64,000 nucleotides of DNA. Source: Salinicola peritrichatus. Lineage in GTDB: Bacteria > Pseudomonadota > Gammaproteobacteria > Pseudomonadales > Halomonadaceae. Under the pieces are notes generated by a model. That model saw only the letters and a list, made by a program, of their open reading frames with translations, was not told the DNA's origin and searched no databases. This document shows, one piece after another, positions 28,601 to 39,283 of this stretch. The translations under genes and the position numbers were made by a program. The stretch spans positions 124,001-188,000 of the forward strand of contig NZ_PZJU01000006.1 in the NCBI RefSeq assembly GCF_003206715.1, read 5' to 3'. The first letter of the stretch is position 1; every line of letters starts with the position of its first letter.

Positions 28601-29789
28601 CAAGGTGCGCGGCGGGGTATCCCCCGTTGCGGTCACCGACGCCCGGCTCGACCTGGCTCTGCAGGGGCAATCCTCGACGCTCCAGGGGTTTGTCCAGAGC
28701 GACGATGGCCGGCTGGACCTTGCCGGAGATGCCGATTGGCAGGACCCGGCCAACTGGCGCGTCAATGTCAATATCGACGGCACCGAGTCGCCGCTGCTGG
28801 TAGCCATGCCGGCCTATGGCCGCTTGCGGATCTCGCCGGATCTTCAGATTCATGCCATGCCCCAGCGGCTTCAGGTTCGCGGGGATGTCAGCGTGCCTTG
28901 GGCGCGCCTGGAGATCGGTCAGATTCCCGCATCGGCGCAAGCGCCCAGCAGCGACACCGTGATCATCTCCGAAGAGGAAGATAAACAGATGCAAGCCGCC
29001 CAGGCGGCCGAGGCCAACGACGAGGGTGCCGGAACCGCGCAAGCGCTCGCCGACGCCGGCATGCAACTCGACATGCGGGTCAACCTGCATCTGGGACCGG
29101 ACATGCAACTCGAGGCCTACGGTCTGGAGGCCGGATTGCGTGGCGAACTCGAAGTCCGTCAGGGCACCGGGCCGGTCCAGTTGTACGGCGATGTCAATCT
29201 GATCGACGGAACCTACACCTCCTTCGGTCAGGACCTGATCATCCGCCAGGGACAGGTGTTGTTCAGCGGTCCGGCTTCCCAGCCGAGCTTGCAGTTCGAG
29301 GCGATTCGCAATCCGGACACCACCGAAGACGACGTGGTTGCCGGCCTGCGCGTTACCGGCCCGGCCTCGGCGCCACGCTTGACGATTTTCTCCGAGCCGG
29401 CGATGACGGAAAGCCGCGCGCTCTCCTATATCCTGCGTGGCCGGGCGCCGGAAGATGGCGGTAGTGGCGACGACGCGCTGACCTCGGCACTGATCGGACT
29501 GTCGCTGTCGCAGACCGGCAGTGCCGTGGGCAAGGTCGGCGAAGCCTTCGGCGTACAGGATCTCAGCCTGGATGCGTCCGGTTCGGGCGACGATAGCCAG
29601 GTCGTGGTCAGCGGTTATGTCTTCGATGACTTGAAGGTGAGCTATGGCGTCGGCATATTCTCTCCCATCGCCGAGCTCACGCTGCGCTATCGCCTGATCC
29701 AGAACCTTTATCTGCAGGCGGTCTCCGGCGCGGCTCAGGCGCTGGACCTCATCTACACCTTCAGCTTGGGTCGCACCGGCGGCCCTTGA
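25611..29789 (+). CDS. tamB: Translocation and assembly module inner-membrane protein TamB
   Basis: A 1392-residue AsmA/TamB-type protein: an N-terminal signal anchor (residues ~11-35, LIRLLLWLILWLIGLILFLA), a very long beta-rich region spanning the periplasm, and the C-terminal DUF490 domain with QLYGDVNLIDGTYTSFGQDL and ESRALSYILRGR. It pairs with TamA, possibly as a lipid bridge. It starts at a TTG (25611) with AGGAGGA just upstream, overlapping tamA by 37 nt. It is somewhat longer than E. coli TamB (about 1260), because of an Ala/Pro/Asp-rich insertion at about residues 195-285. Confidence 0.94.
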   Translation: MASPFLHRTGVLIRLLLWLILWLIGLILFLAGLGLSPWGTQWLFEQAQSRGWVQAERFEGAPLDELTIEGLQLTVGTLDLSVDRFHLAWADDCLLKGRVCLDDLSVSGARIQMGESDAAPAPEAAEEPGDGMPSIAVPLPIEVRQLRLDDVGIQLADDTDIHWRHFATGARMSGNHLTLLPTTLEQTRIQLPQPRSPGQALADAELGAGIVSPAAIDAAIAVNRPADATTPAGPSAVSDSTQIAAVPENPVVPVLSPLTLAAAANVADMQQSADDTDPVVDQIEQRLRDVRQQLPDFQLPLQIDVPSLVISDLALAGPAPQQLNRLELSFSAVERHVEIQRLMLDAPDGRAELQASAELSGDIPVAVSLRSRITRAPVYGQNLALEADGSLANLNVRLRTDGNAEATIRANVQAFEPGVPFELHVNADDLRWPLANRPFAPFSDLQGGIDESAILAARALRGVPASEQTPARYRLEHLALDVDGSLEGYRANIDAAGQGAGLPPVTLALAGEGDLRRFRWQPIRVASQGGELQSQGLVRWMPTLSASVSLNFKQLPLDAFTRAVTGQLDGQARAAFAMRDDGGWQLALPELSVDGRLQQRALRLDAQLDGNSDMQWNIHELDFRQGDNRLTASGRVDDRLDIDGRIDAPALGSILPDLSGTLRGRFQGRGTLERPQIALDLQGADVGYAENHLQQIALKANSAGTQDPQFDVELSASGIEAANQRIRSVALDLAGRLSQHRLSLDVDGGEGLPVSQASLRLQGGLGAQYQRYQGSLSTLSVATDYGDIALRDSLDFSANLANASATLSPFCLDRRQGGALCLTERMNASKAQGRAALSIDELPMALLNDFMPEEWQVDGQTGGNVIASWSQGGRAWSAKADIDSQAAVSGVDARGASWQVPAASLSLSLDANQQRARTQVDLRLEDAGRVQLQAQIDDPAGDGTLQGRLQLGDLRFAPYRPLVAGIDQLEGAINGDVTLGGTLAMPALDGNVSIADVKVRGGVSPVAVTDARLDLALQGQSSTLQGFVQSDDGRLDLAGDADWQDPANWRVNVNIDGTESPLLVAMPAYGRLRISPDLQIHAMPQRLQVRGDVSVPWARLEIGQIPASAQAPSSDTVIISEEEDKQMQAAQAAEANDEGAGTAQALADAGMQLDMRVNLHLGPDMQLEAYGLEAGLRGELEVRQGTGPVQLYGDVNLIDGTYTSFGQDLIIRQGQVLFSGPASQPSLQFEAIRNPDTTEDDVVAGLRVTGPASAPRLTIFSEPAMTESRALSYILRGRAPEDGGSGDDALTSALIGLSLSQTGSAVGKVGEAFGVQDLSLDASGSGDDSQVVVSGYVFDDLKVSYGVGIFSPIAELTLRYRLIQNLYLQAVSGAAQALDLIYTFSLGRTGGP

Positions 29790-29867
29790 GAGGGCATTGG
29801 CAAAAGGGCTGCGCGCGGCGGCGGGGGACGCTTCCGGCCGCCGGCTCCGCTCATCAGGAGGTATCAC

Positions 29868-30506
29868 ATGTTCAAGCGACGTCCCGACTCTCTACCCGAT
29901 GCCAGCACTGCGCTGCCGGGACGTGAGACGCCGATCGCCATCAGCGGCGAGCACCTGGTCAACGGTGCCGCGATGAAACCGCCGTTTCCGGTCGGTACCG
30001 AGCAGATCGTACTCGGCGCCGGCTGCTTCTGGGGGGCCGAGCGCCTGTTCTGGGAGCTCGAGGGCGTGGTGGTCACGGCAGTGGGTTATGCCGGCGGCAT
30101 CACGCCGAATCCGACCTATGAAGAGACCTGCTCGGGGATGACGGGGCACGCCGAGGTGGTGCTGGTGGTATTCGACCCGCAGCGCCTGCCGTTGACGCAA
30201 CTGCTGGCGACGTTCTGGGAAGCCCACGACCCGACGCAGGGGATGCGCCAGGGCAACGACCAGGGTACGCAGTACCGCTCGGCGATCTATGTCACCGACG
30301 AGACTCAGCGGGCCATCGCCGAGCGCAGCCGCGATGAATACGCGCAGGCGTTGCGCGAGCGCGGCCTGGGACCGATCACTACCGAGATCAAGCCACTGGA
30401 GACGTTCTACTACGCCGAGGAGTACCACCAGCAGTACCTGGCCAAGAACCCGAATGGCTACTGCGGATTGAAAGGCACCGGCGTCAGCTGTCCGATTTCG
30501 GTCTAG
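29868..30506 (+). CDS. msrA: Peptide methionine sulfoxide reductase MsrA
   Basis: A 212-residue MsrA that reduces methionine-S-sulfoxide. The catalytic motif is [19 protein letters not shown], then [18 protein letters not shown]. Resolving cysteines are in [16 protein letters not shown] at the C-terminus. The N-terminal ~45-residue extension ([20 protein letters not shown]) is typical of the E. coli-like long form. It has a good AGGAGG box before the ATG. It stands alone downstream of tamB. Confidence 0.96.
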   Translation: MFKRRPDSLPDASTALPGRETPIAISGEHLVNGAAMKPPFPVGTEQIVLGAGCFWGAERLFWELEGVVVTAVGYAGGITPNPTYEETCSGMTGHAEVVLVVFDPQRLPLTQLLATFWEAHDPTQGMRQGNDQGTQYRSAIYVTDETQRAIAERSRDEYAQALRERGLGPITTEIKPLETFYYAEEYHQQYLAKNPNGYCGLKGTGVSCPISV

Positions 30507-30583
30507 CGTCCGGTTTTCCATCCCTGCCGCTCGAAGGTGCTTGCCGTCGCCTCATCGAGCGCTCGGCGTCGAGCCGGACGCGG

Positions 30584-31603
30584 TCAGGGCAGGGTGGGCG
30601 CCAGTTGCCTGAGGTTCTGTGGCGCCCACTGCATCAACTGCGCCTCGATCCGTCGCGCCAGCCAGGAGCGCAACCGTCCCCGACAGGCTTCGATGTAGCC
30701 CACGTGTCCGCCATTGGCGGCCACTTCCACCCGTACCGAGGGCGAGGGCGCCGGTAGCCGAGTGAACAGATCTCCAGGCATGAACGGGTCGTCGTTGGCG
30801 TGGAGAATCAGCATCGGAATCTCGATTTCTCCCAGCAACGGACCCGCCGAGGCGCGCTGATAGTAATCGCTGGCCGAGTGAAATCCATGCAGGGGCGCCG
30901 TGACTTCGTTGTCGTAGGCCCAGAAGCTATCCAGTTTCTGCAGTTGCAGCGGGGTGAGGCGCAAGGGTAACGACGAGGTTGTCAAGCGCTCGGCCAGCTT
31001 GCGTTTGAGTTGGGCCAGCAGGTAGCGCTGGTAGAAGCGGCCACGGCCGCGATTGAGCGCGTCGGCGCTCGCGGCGAGATCCAGTGGCGCATTGATCGCG
31101 ATCGCACCGGCCAGTGGCAGGCCATCGCCTCCTTGCTCGGCGACGAGCTTGACCAGCATGTTGGCGCCGAGCGAAACACCCGCCGCGACGATCAGCGACT
31201 GGGGAAAGCGCTGGGCCACCTGGCCGACGATCCAGTAGGCGTCGGCGGTATCGCCGGAGTGGTAGGCGCGAGGCAAGCGATTCGGTGCCTGGCCACAGCC
31301 GCGGAAATGCATCAACACCGCGCGCCAACCCAAACGACTGGCCACATACAGCAGTTCGCGCGCGTAGGGCGAGTCGAAAGACCCTTCCAAGCCATGGAAA
31401 AGCAGGAATATCGGCGCGTTCGCCTGCCGCGGCGCCGGACGCGCCCACGCCAGTTCGACGAAATCGCCATCCGGCAGATTGATGATCTCGGTATCTCGAA
31501 CCACTTGGCGCAGCGGCAGTAATCTCGGCAACAGCGTTTGCACGTGGCAATTGCGTAACCCCGGTGCGGCGCGAAAATCGGCCGATACGATCATGCTCGC
31601 CAT
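30584..31603 (-). CDS. yheT: YheT-family alpha/beta hydrolase
   Basis: A 339-residue alpha/beta hydrolase of the YheT/ABHD1-3 family. It has RNCHVQTLLPRLL at the N-terminus, the oxyanion strand FLLFHGLEGSFDSPYA, the nucleophile elbow AAGVSLGANML (Ser), and late Asp/His in LHANDDPFMPGD and NGGHVGYIE. Substrate unknown; probably an ester or lipid. It follows pepQ with an 11-nt gap in a leftward lysR-pepQ-yheT unit. Confidence 0.9.
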   Translation of the reverse strand: MASMIVSADFRAAPGLRNCHVQTLLPRLLPLRQVVRDTEIINLPDGDFVELAWARPAPRQANAPIFLLFHGLEGSFDSPYARELLYVASRLGWRAVLMHFRGCGQAPNRLPRAYHSGDTADAYWIVGQVAQRFPQSLIVAAGVSLGANMLVKLVAEQGGDGLPLAGAIAINAPLDLAASADALNRGRGRFYQRYLLAQLKRKLAERLTTSSLPLRLTPLQLQKLDSFWAYDNEVTAPLHGFHSASDYYQRASAGPLLGEIEIPMLILHANDDPFMPGDLFTRLPAPSPSVRVEVAANGGHVGYIEACRGRLRSWLARRIEAQLMQWAPQNLRQLAPTLP

Positions 31604-31614
31604 GTCATGCGACC

Positions 31615-32952
31615 TCAGCCGTCGGCGATCGGCCGTCCCTGAGTGAGGTTGTCGTGGCCGTTCGCGGTGATGATGACGTTGTCCTCGATGCGAATGCCGC
31701 CGTGATCCTCGAGCCTGTCGACGGCCGACCAGTCGACGGCATCGCGCATGGCACCGTGTCGCAAGGATTCGAGCAGCATAGGAATAATGTAGAGTCCCGG
31801 CTCGATCGTCACCACCATGCCAACGTCCAGGCGCCGGGTGAGGCGCAACGCGGGATCCGCCGCCGGCGGTGGCAATGGCGTGCCTTGCGCATCGCCCTGG
31901 CGCCCACCGACATCATGAACCTGGATACCGAGGCTGTGGCCCAGTCCGTGGGGGCAGAAGGCGCGGGTCAGCCCACTCTCGATCGCCGCTTCGGCGCTAC
32001 AGGAAATCAACCCGGTTTCACCCAGCAGCTCCGCCAGATGGACATGCATCTCCCGGTGCAGCTCGACGAAATCGAGCCCGGGGGCGAGCCGTGCGATCAA
32101 GCGCTGCTGATAGTGGGTGACACCCTTGATCAGCCGCTCGAACAGCGGATCGGCCTGCTTGGCGGCCCAGGTTCGGGTAATGTCGGCACAGTAACCGGCG
32201 TGGCGATGCCCCGCGTCCACCAGCAAGGAGCGTGGCGCCGTCGGGGCAGTGATGTCGTAGTGCTGATAGTGCAGGGTACCGGCATGGGCGTTGATGCCAA
32301 CGATGTTCTGGTACGGCACCTGGAGCTCGCGCTGCCGACTGGCCGCCAGATAGGCGAGCTGGGCATCGAGTTCGCTGGCGCCGGCCGCGAACGCTTCACA
32401 TGCCGCTGCGTGACCGGCCAGTGCCCATTGATTGGCTTCGAACAGACAGTGACGTTCGTAATCGTCCTTGCGCATGCGCAGCTCGTCCAAGGCGCTCACC
32501 AGCGCCGGTGGGTTGGCTTCCGCACCGGCGGGCAGGGCATCCGGGGCGATATCGCCGAGCACCGCGAAACGCGCGTTCGCCGTCGATGCCTCCGGCGGTA
32601 ACGCCGGTTCACGCAGCGGCGTCAGCGTCATCACCTCGGCCAAGGTGCCAGTCGGCGCCGGGGTTGGCAGATACCAGAAATCCGCCGGCGCGTAGTAGTA
32701 CCAGTGCGGCGGCTTGCCGGGCTCGATCCATAGCCAGTCATGCTGGTTGTAGCTCGCCCCGGTCCAGTGGACGAAGTGTCCATAGGCTGCAAAAGACGCT
32801 TCCTGATCGTCGCCGAAATGGGCTCTGGCGTGTCCGCTGTGGATCAACACGGCATCGAAGCCGAGTGCGGCGAGGATCTCGGCGTAGGCCGTTTGCAGGC
32901 GGCCGAGGTGGGCACGCTGCAGCGTATCCAGCATGTCATCGGGTGGGGGCAT
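31615..32952 (-). CDS. pepQ: Xaa-Pro dipeptidase PepQ
   Basis: A 445-residue dinuclear metal aminopeptidase-fold dipeptidase that cleaves Xaa-Pro dipeptides; E. coli PepQ has 443. All five metal ligands are visible: Asp in LLVDAGHRHAGY, Asp in CADITRTW, His in HGLGHSLGIQVHDVGG, Glu in VVTIEPGLYIIP and Glu in GIRIEDNV. The ATG at 32952 has AGGAG 8 nt upstream. It overlaps the end of the upstream lysR gene by 17 nt. Confidence 0.95.
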   Translation of the reverse strand: MPPPDDMLDTLQRAHLGRLQTAYAEILAALGFDAVLIHSGHARAHFGDDQEASFAAYGHFVHWTGASYNQHDWLWIEPGKPPHWYYYAPADFWYLPTPAPTGTLAEVMTLTPLREPALPPEASTANARFAVLGDIAPDALPAGAEANPPALVSALDELRMRKDDYERHCLFEANQWALAGHAAACEAFAAGASELDAQLAYLAASRQRELQVPYQNIVGINAHAGTLHYQHYDITAPTAPRSLLVDAGHRHAGYCADITRTWAAKQADPLFERLIKGVTHYQQRLIARLAPGLDFVELHREMHVHLAELLGETGLISCSAEAAIESGLTRAFCPHGLGHSLGIQVHDVGGRQGDAQGTPLPPPAADPALRLTRRLDVGMVVTIEPGLYIIPMLLESLRHGAMRDAVDWSAVDRLEDHGGIRIEDNVIITANGHDNLTQGRPIADG

Positions 32953-33859
32953 GAGAGCGCTCCTGAAGTTGGGCGAGCAGACCATGCAAACTCGGATGGC
33001 GGCTGTCCTGACGAAAATAGAGCCTCAGCGACAGCGGCACATCCCAGCGCTGGTCGCCCGCACGGGTGAGTTCACCGCGTTCGAGAGCCTGGCGTACCGT
33101 ACGCCAGGGTAGCCAGCCAAGGCCATAGCCCTGCTGGACCAGTTCACGGATATTGGAAGTCTGAACGTTTTCGTTGAGTGTGGTGAGATGGACTTCCTGG
33201 CGCGATCTGGCCCAGTGGGCCTGCAGCGTGGCGGCGATCAGTCCACTGGGATGGTAGGCGATATGCGGCAGCGGCTGACGTTTCTGACCGGGCAGGGCGA
33301 AGCGCGCTTTGCCGGCGTCATCCACGGCACTGACCGGGATCAGCCGCTCCTCGCCGATCAGGACATAGCGCAGGCCGCTCATGTCGAGTTCCAGTGTCGT
33401 GCGGCTCTCTGGCCAGTAACACAGCGCGAGGTCGACCTCGCCACGCTCGAGTCCCTGGAAATAGTCCTCGATCAGCCAACTGGTGGCGCGCAGATAGGGT
33501 TCGACCTGTTGCTGCCATCCATGCGCGGCCAACCACCCGGGTACGAAATAGGTCATCAGGCTCTGGGGAGCGGCCAGGCGTACGCGTTGGGTATTCTCCT
33601 GGGCCAGGTTCTGCAGGCGTTCGCGTGTCAGACGGACACGTTCGGTGACCTGTTTGCACAGAATCAGGAATTCCTCGCCGGCAGGCGTCAGGCTGAGCGG
33701 CAGCGTCTGGCGGTTGATCAACGTGGTTCCCATCGATTCTTCGAGCAGCTTGATGCGCCGCGAGAAGGTCGGTTGGGTGACGTTCTGTAGATCCGCAGCA
33801 CGAGAAAAATGACGCGTTTCGGCCAAGACGATAAAGTCTTCGAGCCAACGAAGTTCCAT
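32936..33859 (-). CDS. LysR-family regulator, second HypT-like member
   Basis: A 307-residue LysR-type regulator. The helix-turn-helix region reads MELRWLEDFIVLAETRHFSRAA and TQPTFSRRIKLLEESMG. The effector domain starts VRLAAPQSLMTYFVPGW. It is the same subgroup as the regulator at 539-1456 (shared WLEDF, RxFSxxA, TQPxFSRRI). It is first in the leftward lysR-pepQ-yheT set, with pepQ starting inside it, so it may control or simply be co-transcribed with pepQ. The start at 33859 places WLEDF as in relatives; ATG 33874 is an alternative. Confidence 0.88.
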   Translation of the reverse strand: MELRWLEDFIVLAETRHFSRAADLQNVTQPTFSRRIKLLEESMGTTLINRQTLPLSLTPAGEEFLILCKQVTERVRLTRERLQNLAQENTQRVRLAAPQSLMTYFVPGWLAAHGWQQQVEPYLRATSWLIEDYFQGLERGEVDLALCYWPESRTTLELDMSGLRYVLIGEERLIPVSAVDDAGKARFALPGQKRQPLPHIAYHPSGLIAATLQAHWARSRQEVHLTTLNENVQTSNIRELVQQGYGLGWLPWRTVRQALERGELTRAGDQRWDVPLSLRLYFRQDSRHPSLHGLLAQLQERSHAPTR

Positions 33860-33988
33860 GGCGCTCTCTATCATGAATCACGTGGATGCCGGCTTCCGCG
33901 ACTGCCACCGCAACGACGCCCCCTCGGCTTCACAGCCTAAGCGACACGACTTCGGGAACCATTGGGACGCGCGCACGGCGGCCGAACG

Positions 33989-34624
33989 TCAGGACTCAGC
34001 CGGCAGGATCCGAATGGAAGCGGTCTGGTCGGGGCGTGACACGGTACAGCCCAGGTTGTTGACCCGGCCGTCCTTGAGACCATAAACCCAGCCATGAACC
34101 GAGAGCGGTTGTTCGCGTTCCCAGGCGCGCTGGATGATCTTGGTGCGGCACAGGTTGGCGACCTGCAGGCGGACGTTGTGCTCGCACATGCGGTCGATCT
34201 GCTCATCCAGCGGCAGCGCTTCAAGCTCGGCACGATACTGCTGGTAGAGCTCGCTGATGCTGTGCAGCCAGTAGTCGACGATACCGTGCTCGCCGCCGGT
34301 GATCGCGGCCCTGACCCCACCGCAGCCGTAATGGCCGACGACCATGATGTGCTTGACCTTGAGCACGTCGACGGCGAACTGCACCACCGACAGGGCATTC
34401 ATGTCATTGTGATAGATCAGGTTGGCGACATTGCGGTGAACGAAAACCTCACCGGGCGGCAGATCGACGATCTGGTTGGCGGGGACGCGACTATCGGAGC
34501 AGCCAATCCAGAGAAAGTCGGGATTCTGCTGCTGCGACAGACGGGGAAAGAATTCAGGATCGCGCTGCTGGATGCTGTCGGCCCATAGCCGATTCTGGTC
34601 GAGAAGAGTCTGGATATCGCTCAT
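33989..34624 (-). CDS. can: Beta-class carbonic anhydrase
   Basis: A 211-residue zinc enzyme that interconverts CO2 and bicarbonate. Zinc ligands and catalytic dyad are in FLWIGCSDSRVPANQI (Cys, Asp-Arg) and VVGHYGCGGVRAAI (His, Cys). It is the E. coli Can type (220 residues), cytoplasmic. The ATG at 34624 follows a GGAATGTGCAACCCTC leader with no strong Shine-Dalgarno. It is divergent from gor. Confidence 0.96.
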   Translation of the reverse strand: MSDIQTLLDQNRLWADSIQQRDPEFFPRLSQQQNPDFLWIGCSDSRVPANQIVDLPPGEVFVHRNVANLIYHNDMNALSVVQFAVDVLKVKHIMVVGHYGCGGVRAAITGGEHGIVDYWLHSISELYQQYRAELEALPLDEQIDRMCEHNVRLQVANLCRTKIIQRAWEREQPLSVHGWVYGLKDGRVNNLGCTVSRPDQTASIRILPAES

Positions 34625-34807
34625 GAGGGTTGCACATTCCATTGCCGGGTTCGCTGTCGCACCCGTGCTTCCGCGCCGGGCGCGCCGGAAATCATCATAA
34701 CTCCGAAGGCCGATTTTGGACAGGCGACCCGGCCGTGGCACCACGCCCCTCCCGAGGGCGGGGCGTGGCTGGTATCATCGCGGCATCATGTCTCAAGGAG
34801 CTTCGAT

Positions 34808-36169
34808 GTGGCGAGTTACGATTATGATCTGTTCGTGATAGGGGCCGGTTCCGGCGGCGTGCGTGCCGCACGGACGGCTGCAGCGACGGGCGTCAAAGTG
34901 GCCGTTGCCGAAGATCGCTATCTGGGCGGTACCTGTGTCAACGTCGGCTGCGTGCCGAAGAAGCTGTACTCCTACGCGGCACATTTTCACGATGCCTTCG
35001 AAGACAGCAGCGGTTTCGGCTGGACGATACCGCAGGCGCCGAGTTTCGATTGGGCCACGCTGCGTGACAACAAGATCGAGGAGATCAAGCGTCTCAACGG
35101 CATCTACAACCGCCTGCTGGAAGGGGCCGGCGTCACGCTGATCAATGGCCGGGCCAAAGTCGTCGATGCCCACGCGGTCGAGGTCAATGGCGAGCGCATC
35201 ACCGCGGAGAAGATTCTGGTCGCGGTCGGCGGCTGGCCCTGGACGCCGGAATTCGAGGGCAACGAATACACCGTCAACTCCAACCAGGTCTTCGATCTGG
35301 ACGAGTTTCCCAAGCGTTTCCTGGTTCTCGGCGGCGGCTATATCGCGGTCGAGTTCGCCAGTATCTTCAACGGGCTCGGCGCCGAGGCCCACCTGGTCTA
35401 TCGTGGCGCACTGTTCCTGCGCGGGTTCGATCACGAGGTGCGGGAATTCACGCGTGACGAGATGGCCAAGAAAGGCGTCAATCTCCACTTCGAGACCAAC
35501 ATCGAACGCATCCGCAAGGTCGAGGGCGGCCTCGAGGTCACGCTGACCAACGGTGAGCAGCTCGAAGTGGATGCCGTTCTCGCGGCCACCGGGCGGCGGC
35601 CGCACCTGGAGGGCCTGGGACTCGACACGCTCGGTGTCGAGCTCAATACCGACAACACCATCAGGGTCAATGAGCGCTACGAGTCCTCGGTGCCGTCGAT
35701 CCTGGCACTCGGTGACGTCATTGGCGGCCCGGAGCTGACGCCGGTGGCCCTGGCCGAAGCGATGCATCTGGTCCAGCACCACTATGGCGACAAGACCCCG
35801 GGACCGCTCGACTACCAGAACATCGCCACGGCCGTGTTCTGCCATCCCAATATCGGCACCGTGGGTCTTTCCGAAGAAGAAGCGCGCGAGCGCTTCGGCG
35901 CAGTGCGCATCTACAGCGCGGATTTCCGTCCGATGAAGCACACGCTGTCCGGCAGTGACGAGCGCTGCCTGATGAAGCTGGTGGTCGATGATGCCAGCGA
36001 CCGCGTCGTCGGCGCCCATATGGTTGGTGACGAAGCGGGGGAAACCATTCAAGGCATCGCGATCGCCGTGCGCGCCCAACTGACCAAGACGGATTTCGAC
36101 GCCACGGTGGGTATCCACCCGACGGCAGCGGAAGAGTTCGTTACCATGCGCAGCCTCACTCGCCGCTGA
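34808..36169 (+). CDS. gor: Glutathione-disulfide reductase
   Basis: A 453-residue FAD-dependent disulfide reductase. It has the FAD motif YDLFVIGAGSGGVRAAR, the redox pair GGTCVNVGCVPKKL, a second Rossmann fold FLVLGGGYIAVEFASIFNG followed by two arginines (YRGALFLRGFD) that indicate NADPH preference, and the C-terminal active-site motif VGIHPTAAEEFVTMR. It reduces oxidised glutathione in the cytoplasm. The start is a GTG at 34808 with AAGGAG 7 nt upstream; the ATG at 34806 is in another frame. Confidence 0.95.
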   Translation: MASYDYDLFVIGAGSGGVRAARTAAATGVKVAVAEDRYLGGTCVNVGCVPKKLYSYAAHFHDAFEDSSGFGWTIPQAPSFDWATLRDNKIEEIKRLNGIYNRLLEGAGVTLINGRAKVVDAHAVEVNGERITAEKILVAVGGWPWTPEFEGNEYTVNSNQVFDLDEFPKRFLVLGGGYIAVEFASIFNGLGAEAHLVYRGALFLRGFDHEVREFTRDEMAKKGVNLHFETNIERIRKVEGGLEVTLTNGEQLEVDAVLAATGRRPHLEGLGLDTLGVELNTDNTIRVNERYESSVPSILALGDVIGGPELTPVALAEAMHLVQHHYGDKTPGPLDYQNIATAVFCHPNIGTVGLSEEEARERFGAVRIYSADFRPMKHTLSGSDERCLMKLVVDDASDRVVGAHMVGDEAGETIQGIAIAVRAQLTKTDFDATVGIHPTAAEEFVTMRSLTRR

Positions 36170-36190
36170 TCACGGCTCCGCTGCTACGTT

Positions 36191-36217
36191 CAATGGCCGC
36201 CCTCGAGGCGGCCATTG
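36191..36217 (+). terminator. Hairpin after gor
   Basis: An 11-bp perfect stem (CAATGGCCGCC with GGCGGCCATTG) and loop CTCGA, 21 nt after the gor stop. Only TCGTC follows, so termination may be partial. Confidence 0.65.
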
Positions 36218-36457
36218 TCGTCATGCCCGATGTCCGGCCTTCGTGACTCTCATCGGCGCGCCCCGAATTCGCCATCAGAGAAAGTTCTTCAGAACGATGC
36301 GAGCATCGGGCCTCAAAGACTTCGCCTATTTCCTCCAATACATCTTCCTTCAATATATCGCCAGCCTTCGTCTAGACTGGAATTGCCGGAATTTCCGGAT
36401 GCTCACCCAGCATATAAATATTCATTATTGAACTGGTTGAGTAAAATAACCTGCGGT

Positions 36458-36486
36458 TTGAAGCTTGCTTCACTCGCTGTTATCCT
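36458..36486 (+). promoter_or_regulatory. Candidate sigma-70 promoter of ectABC
   Basis: TTGAAG (36458-36463), a 17-bp spacer and TATCCT (36481-36486), about 25 bp before the ectA ATG. Directly upstream is an AT-rich stretch (36414-36437, TATAAATATTCATTATTG) that could act as an UP element or a second stress-sigma promoter; ectA in Halomonas elongata is reported to have both sigma-70 and sigma-38 type promoters. The rest of the 342-bp gor-ectA interval shows no gene. Confidence 0.55.
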
Positions 36487-36511
36487 TGAATTCAAATTCG
36501 CCATAGCGACG

Positions 36512-38454
<1,943 letters not shown>

Positions 38455-38470
38455 GGCGGAAATGACGCTG

Positions 38471-38496
38471 AAAGGCGGCCTTCGATGGCCGTCTTT
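38471..38496 (+). promoter_or_regulatory. Hairpin between ectB and ectC
   Basis: AAAGGCGGCC pairs with GGCCGTCTTT (one wobble), loop TTCGAT, 17 nt after the ectB stop. No U-tract follows, so it looks more like an RNA-stability or partial attenuation hairpin than a full terminator. It could set the EctC:EctB ratio. Confidence 0.55.
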
Positions 38497-38539
38497 CATA
38501 CCGCCTTTTCACGTAGTCACCCACCAGGAGTTGTAATCG

Positions 38540-38932
38540 ATGATCGTACGTAATCTTGCAGAGTGTATGAAAACCGATCGTTTTGTCGAAGCCGAGAACG
38601 GTAACTGGGACAGCACTCGCTTGATGCTGGCTGAAGACGGCTGTGGGTTTTCATTCAACATCACGCGTATTCATCCGGGTACGGAAACCCACATTCACTA
38701 CAAGAACCACATCGAAGCGGTGTTCTGCTACGAAGGTGAGGGTGAAGTGGAAACCATCGCCGATGGCAAGATCCATACCATCAAGGCCGGCGACATGTAT
38801 TTGCTCGACCAGCACGATGAGCATTGGCTGCGTGGCAAGGAAAAGGGCATGACCGTGGCCTGTGTCTTCAGCCCTGCGCTAACTGGCCGTGAAATTCACC
38901 GCGAAGACGGCTCCTACGCACCGGCCGAGTAA
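38540..38932 (+). CDS. ectC: L-ectoine synthase EctC
   Basis: A 130-residue cupin-fold ectoine synthase that cyclises N-gamma-acetyl-diaminobutyrate to ectoine. It starts [20 protein letters not shown], then [36 protein letters not shown] and the metal/substrate segment [12 protein letters not shown]. Length and start are typical. AGGAG at 38526-38530. Last gene of ectABC, followed by a strong terminator. No ectoine hydroxylase (ectD) or aspartokinase gene is linked here. Confidence 0.97.
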   Translation: MIVRNLAECMKTDRFVEAENGNWDSTRLMLAEDGCGFSFNITRIHPGTETHIHYKNHIEAVFCYEGEGEVETIADGKIHTIKAGDMYLLDQHDEHWLRGKEKGMTVACVFSPALTGREIHREDGSYAPAE

Positions 38933-38962
38933 ATCTCAACGCGCCATCGTTCATTCAGGCAC

Positions 38963-38992
38963 AAAAAAAGACCGCTTATGCGGTCTTTTTTT
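38963..38992. terminator. Intrinsic terminator of ectABC
   Basis: A GACCGC-TTAT-GCGGTC stem flanked by seven A and seven T residues (AAAAAAAGACCGC / GCGGTCTTTTTTT). A textbook Rho-independent terminator, active in principle in both directions, 30 nt after the ectC stop. Confidence 0.93.
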
Positions 38993-39088
38993 GATCCTGA
39001 CCTCCTCCCAGAAACCGGATCCACCGGCAATGTGAAATTCCCGCTACGTTTATTCTGATAGCACGAGATCTCGCGATGGAGCCTCGAC

Positions 39089-39273
39089 TTGGTGCCGTGA
39101 AAACAGAATACCAACGGACTAATTCGCCAGTAATTTTGAAGGGTACGGCCTTTCGAGAAGTCATCGACGCTGAGCTGCGGTAGGTCGTAGAGAGGCTCAA
39201 CAACCTGCCCGCAGCGTCTGGGTTATCAGACTCCGGTCCAAGTATTTTGAGTGGATACTCAGGCTCATTGGAA
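39089..39273 (+). pseudogene. Decayed C-terminal fragment of an IS30-family transposase
   Basis: Reading the plus strand across frames gives, in order, NTNGLIRQ (39107-39130), FREVIDAELR-stop-VVERLNN (39150-39202), then RLGYQTPVQVF and SGYSGSLE (to 39273). This is the C-terminal order of IS30-type transposases (ENTNGLIRQYFPKGT, DAELRxVVERLNNRPRKRLGYxTP), with several stops and frameshifts. The N-terminal two-thirds is absent. It marks the left edge of the AT-richer segment that begins with the M23 peptidase gene. Confidence 0.72.
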
Positions 39274-39283
39274 ATGCGTTTTT

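Noticed and set aside
34806-34808. ATG at 34806 as the gor start
   Set aside because: It is out of frame with the conserved YDLFVIGAGSGG; the GTG at 34808 with AAGGAG 7 nt upstream is in frame.
36215-36511. N-terminal extension of ectA by 99 codons
   Set aside because: It spans the gor-ectA intergenic region with its promoter; known EctA proteins start near 36512.
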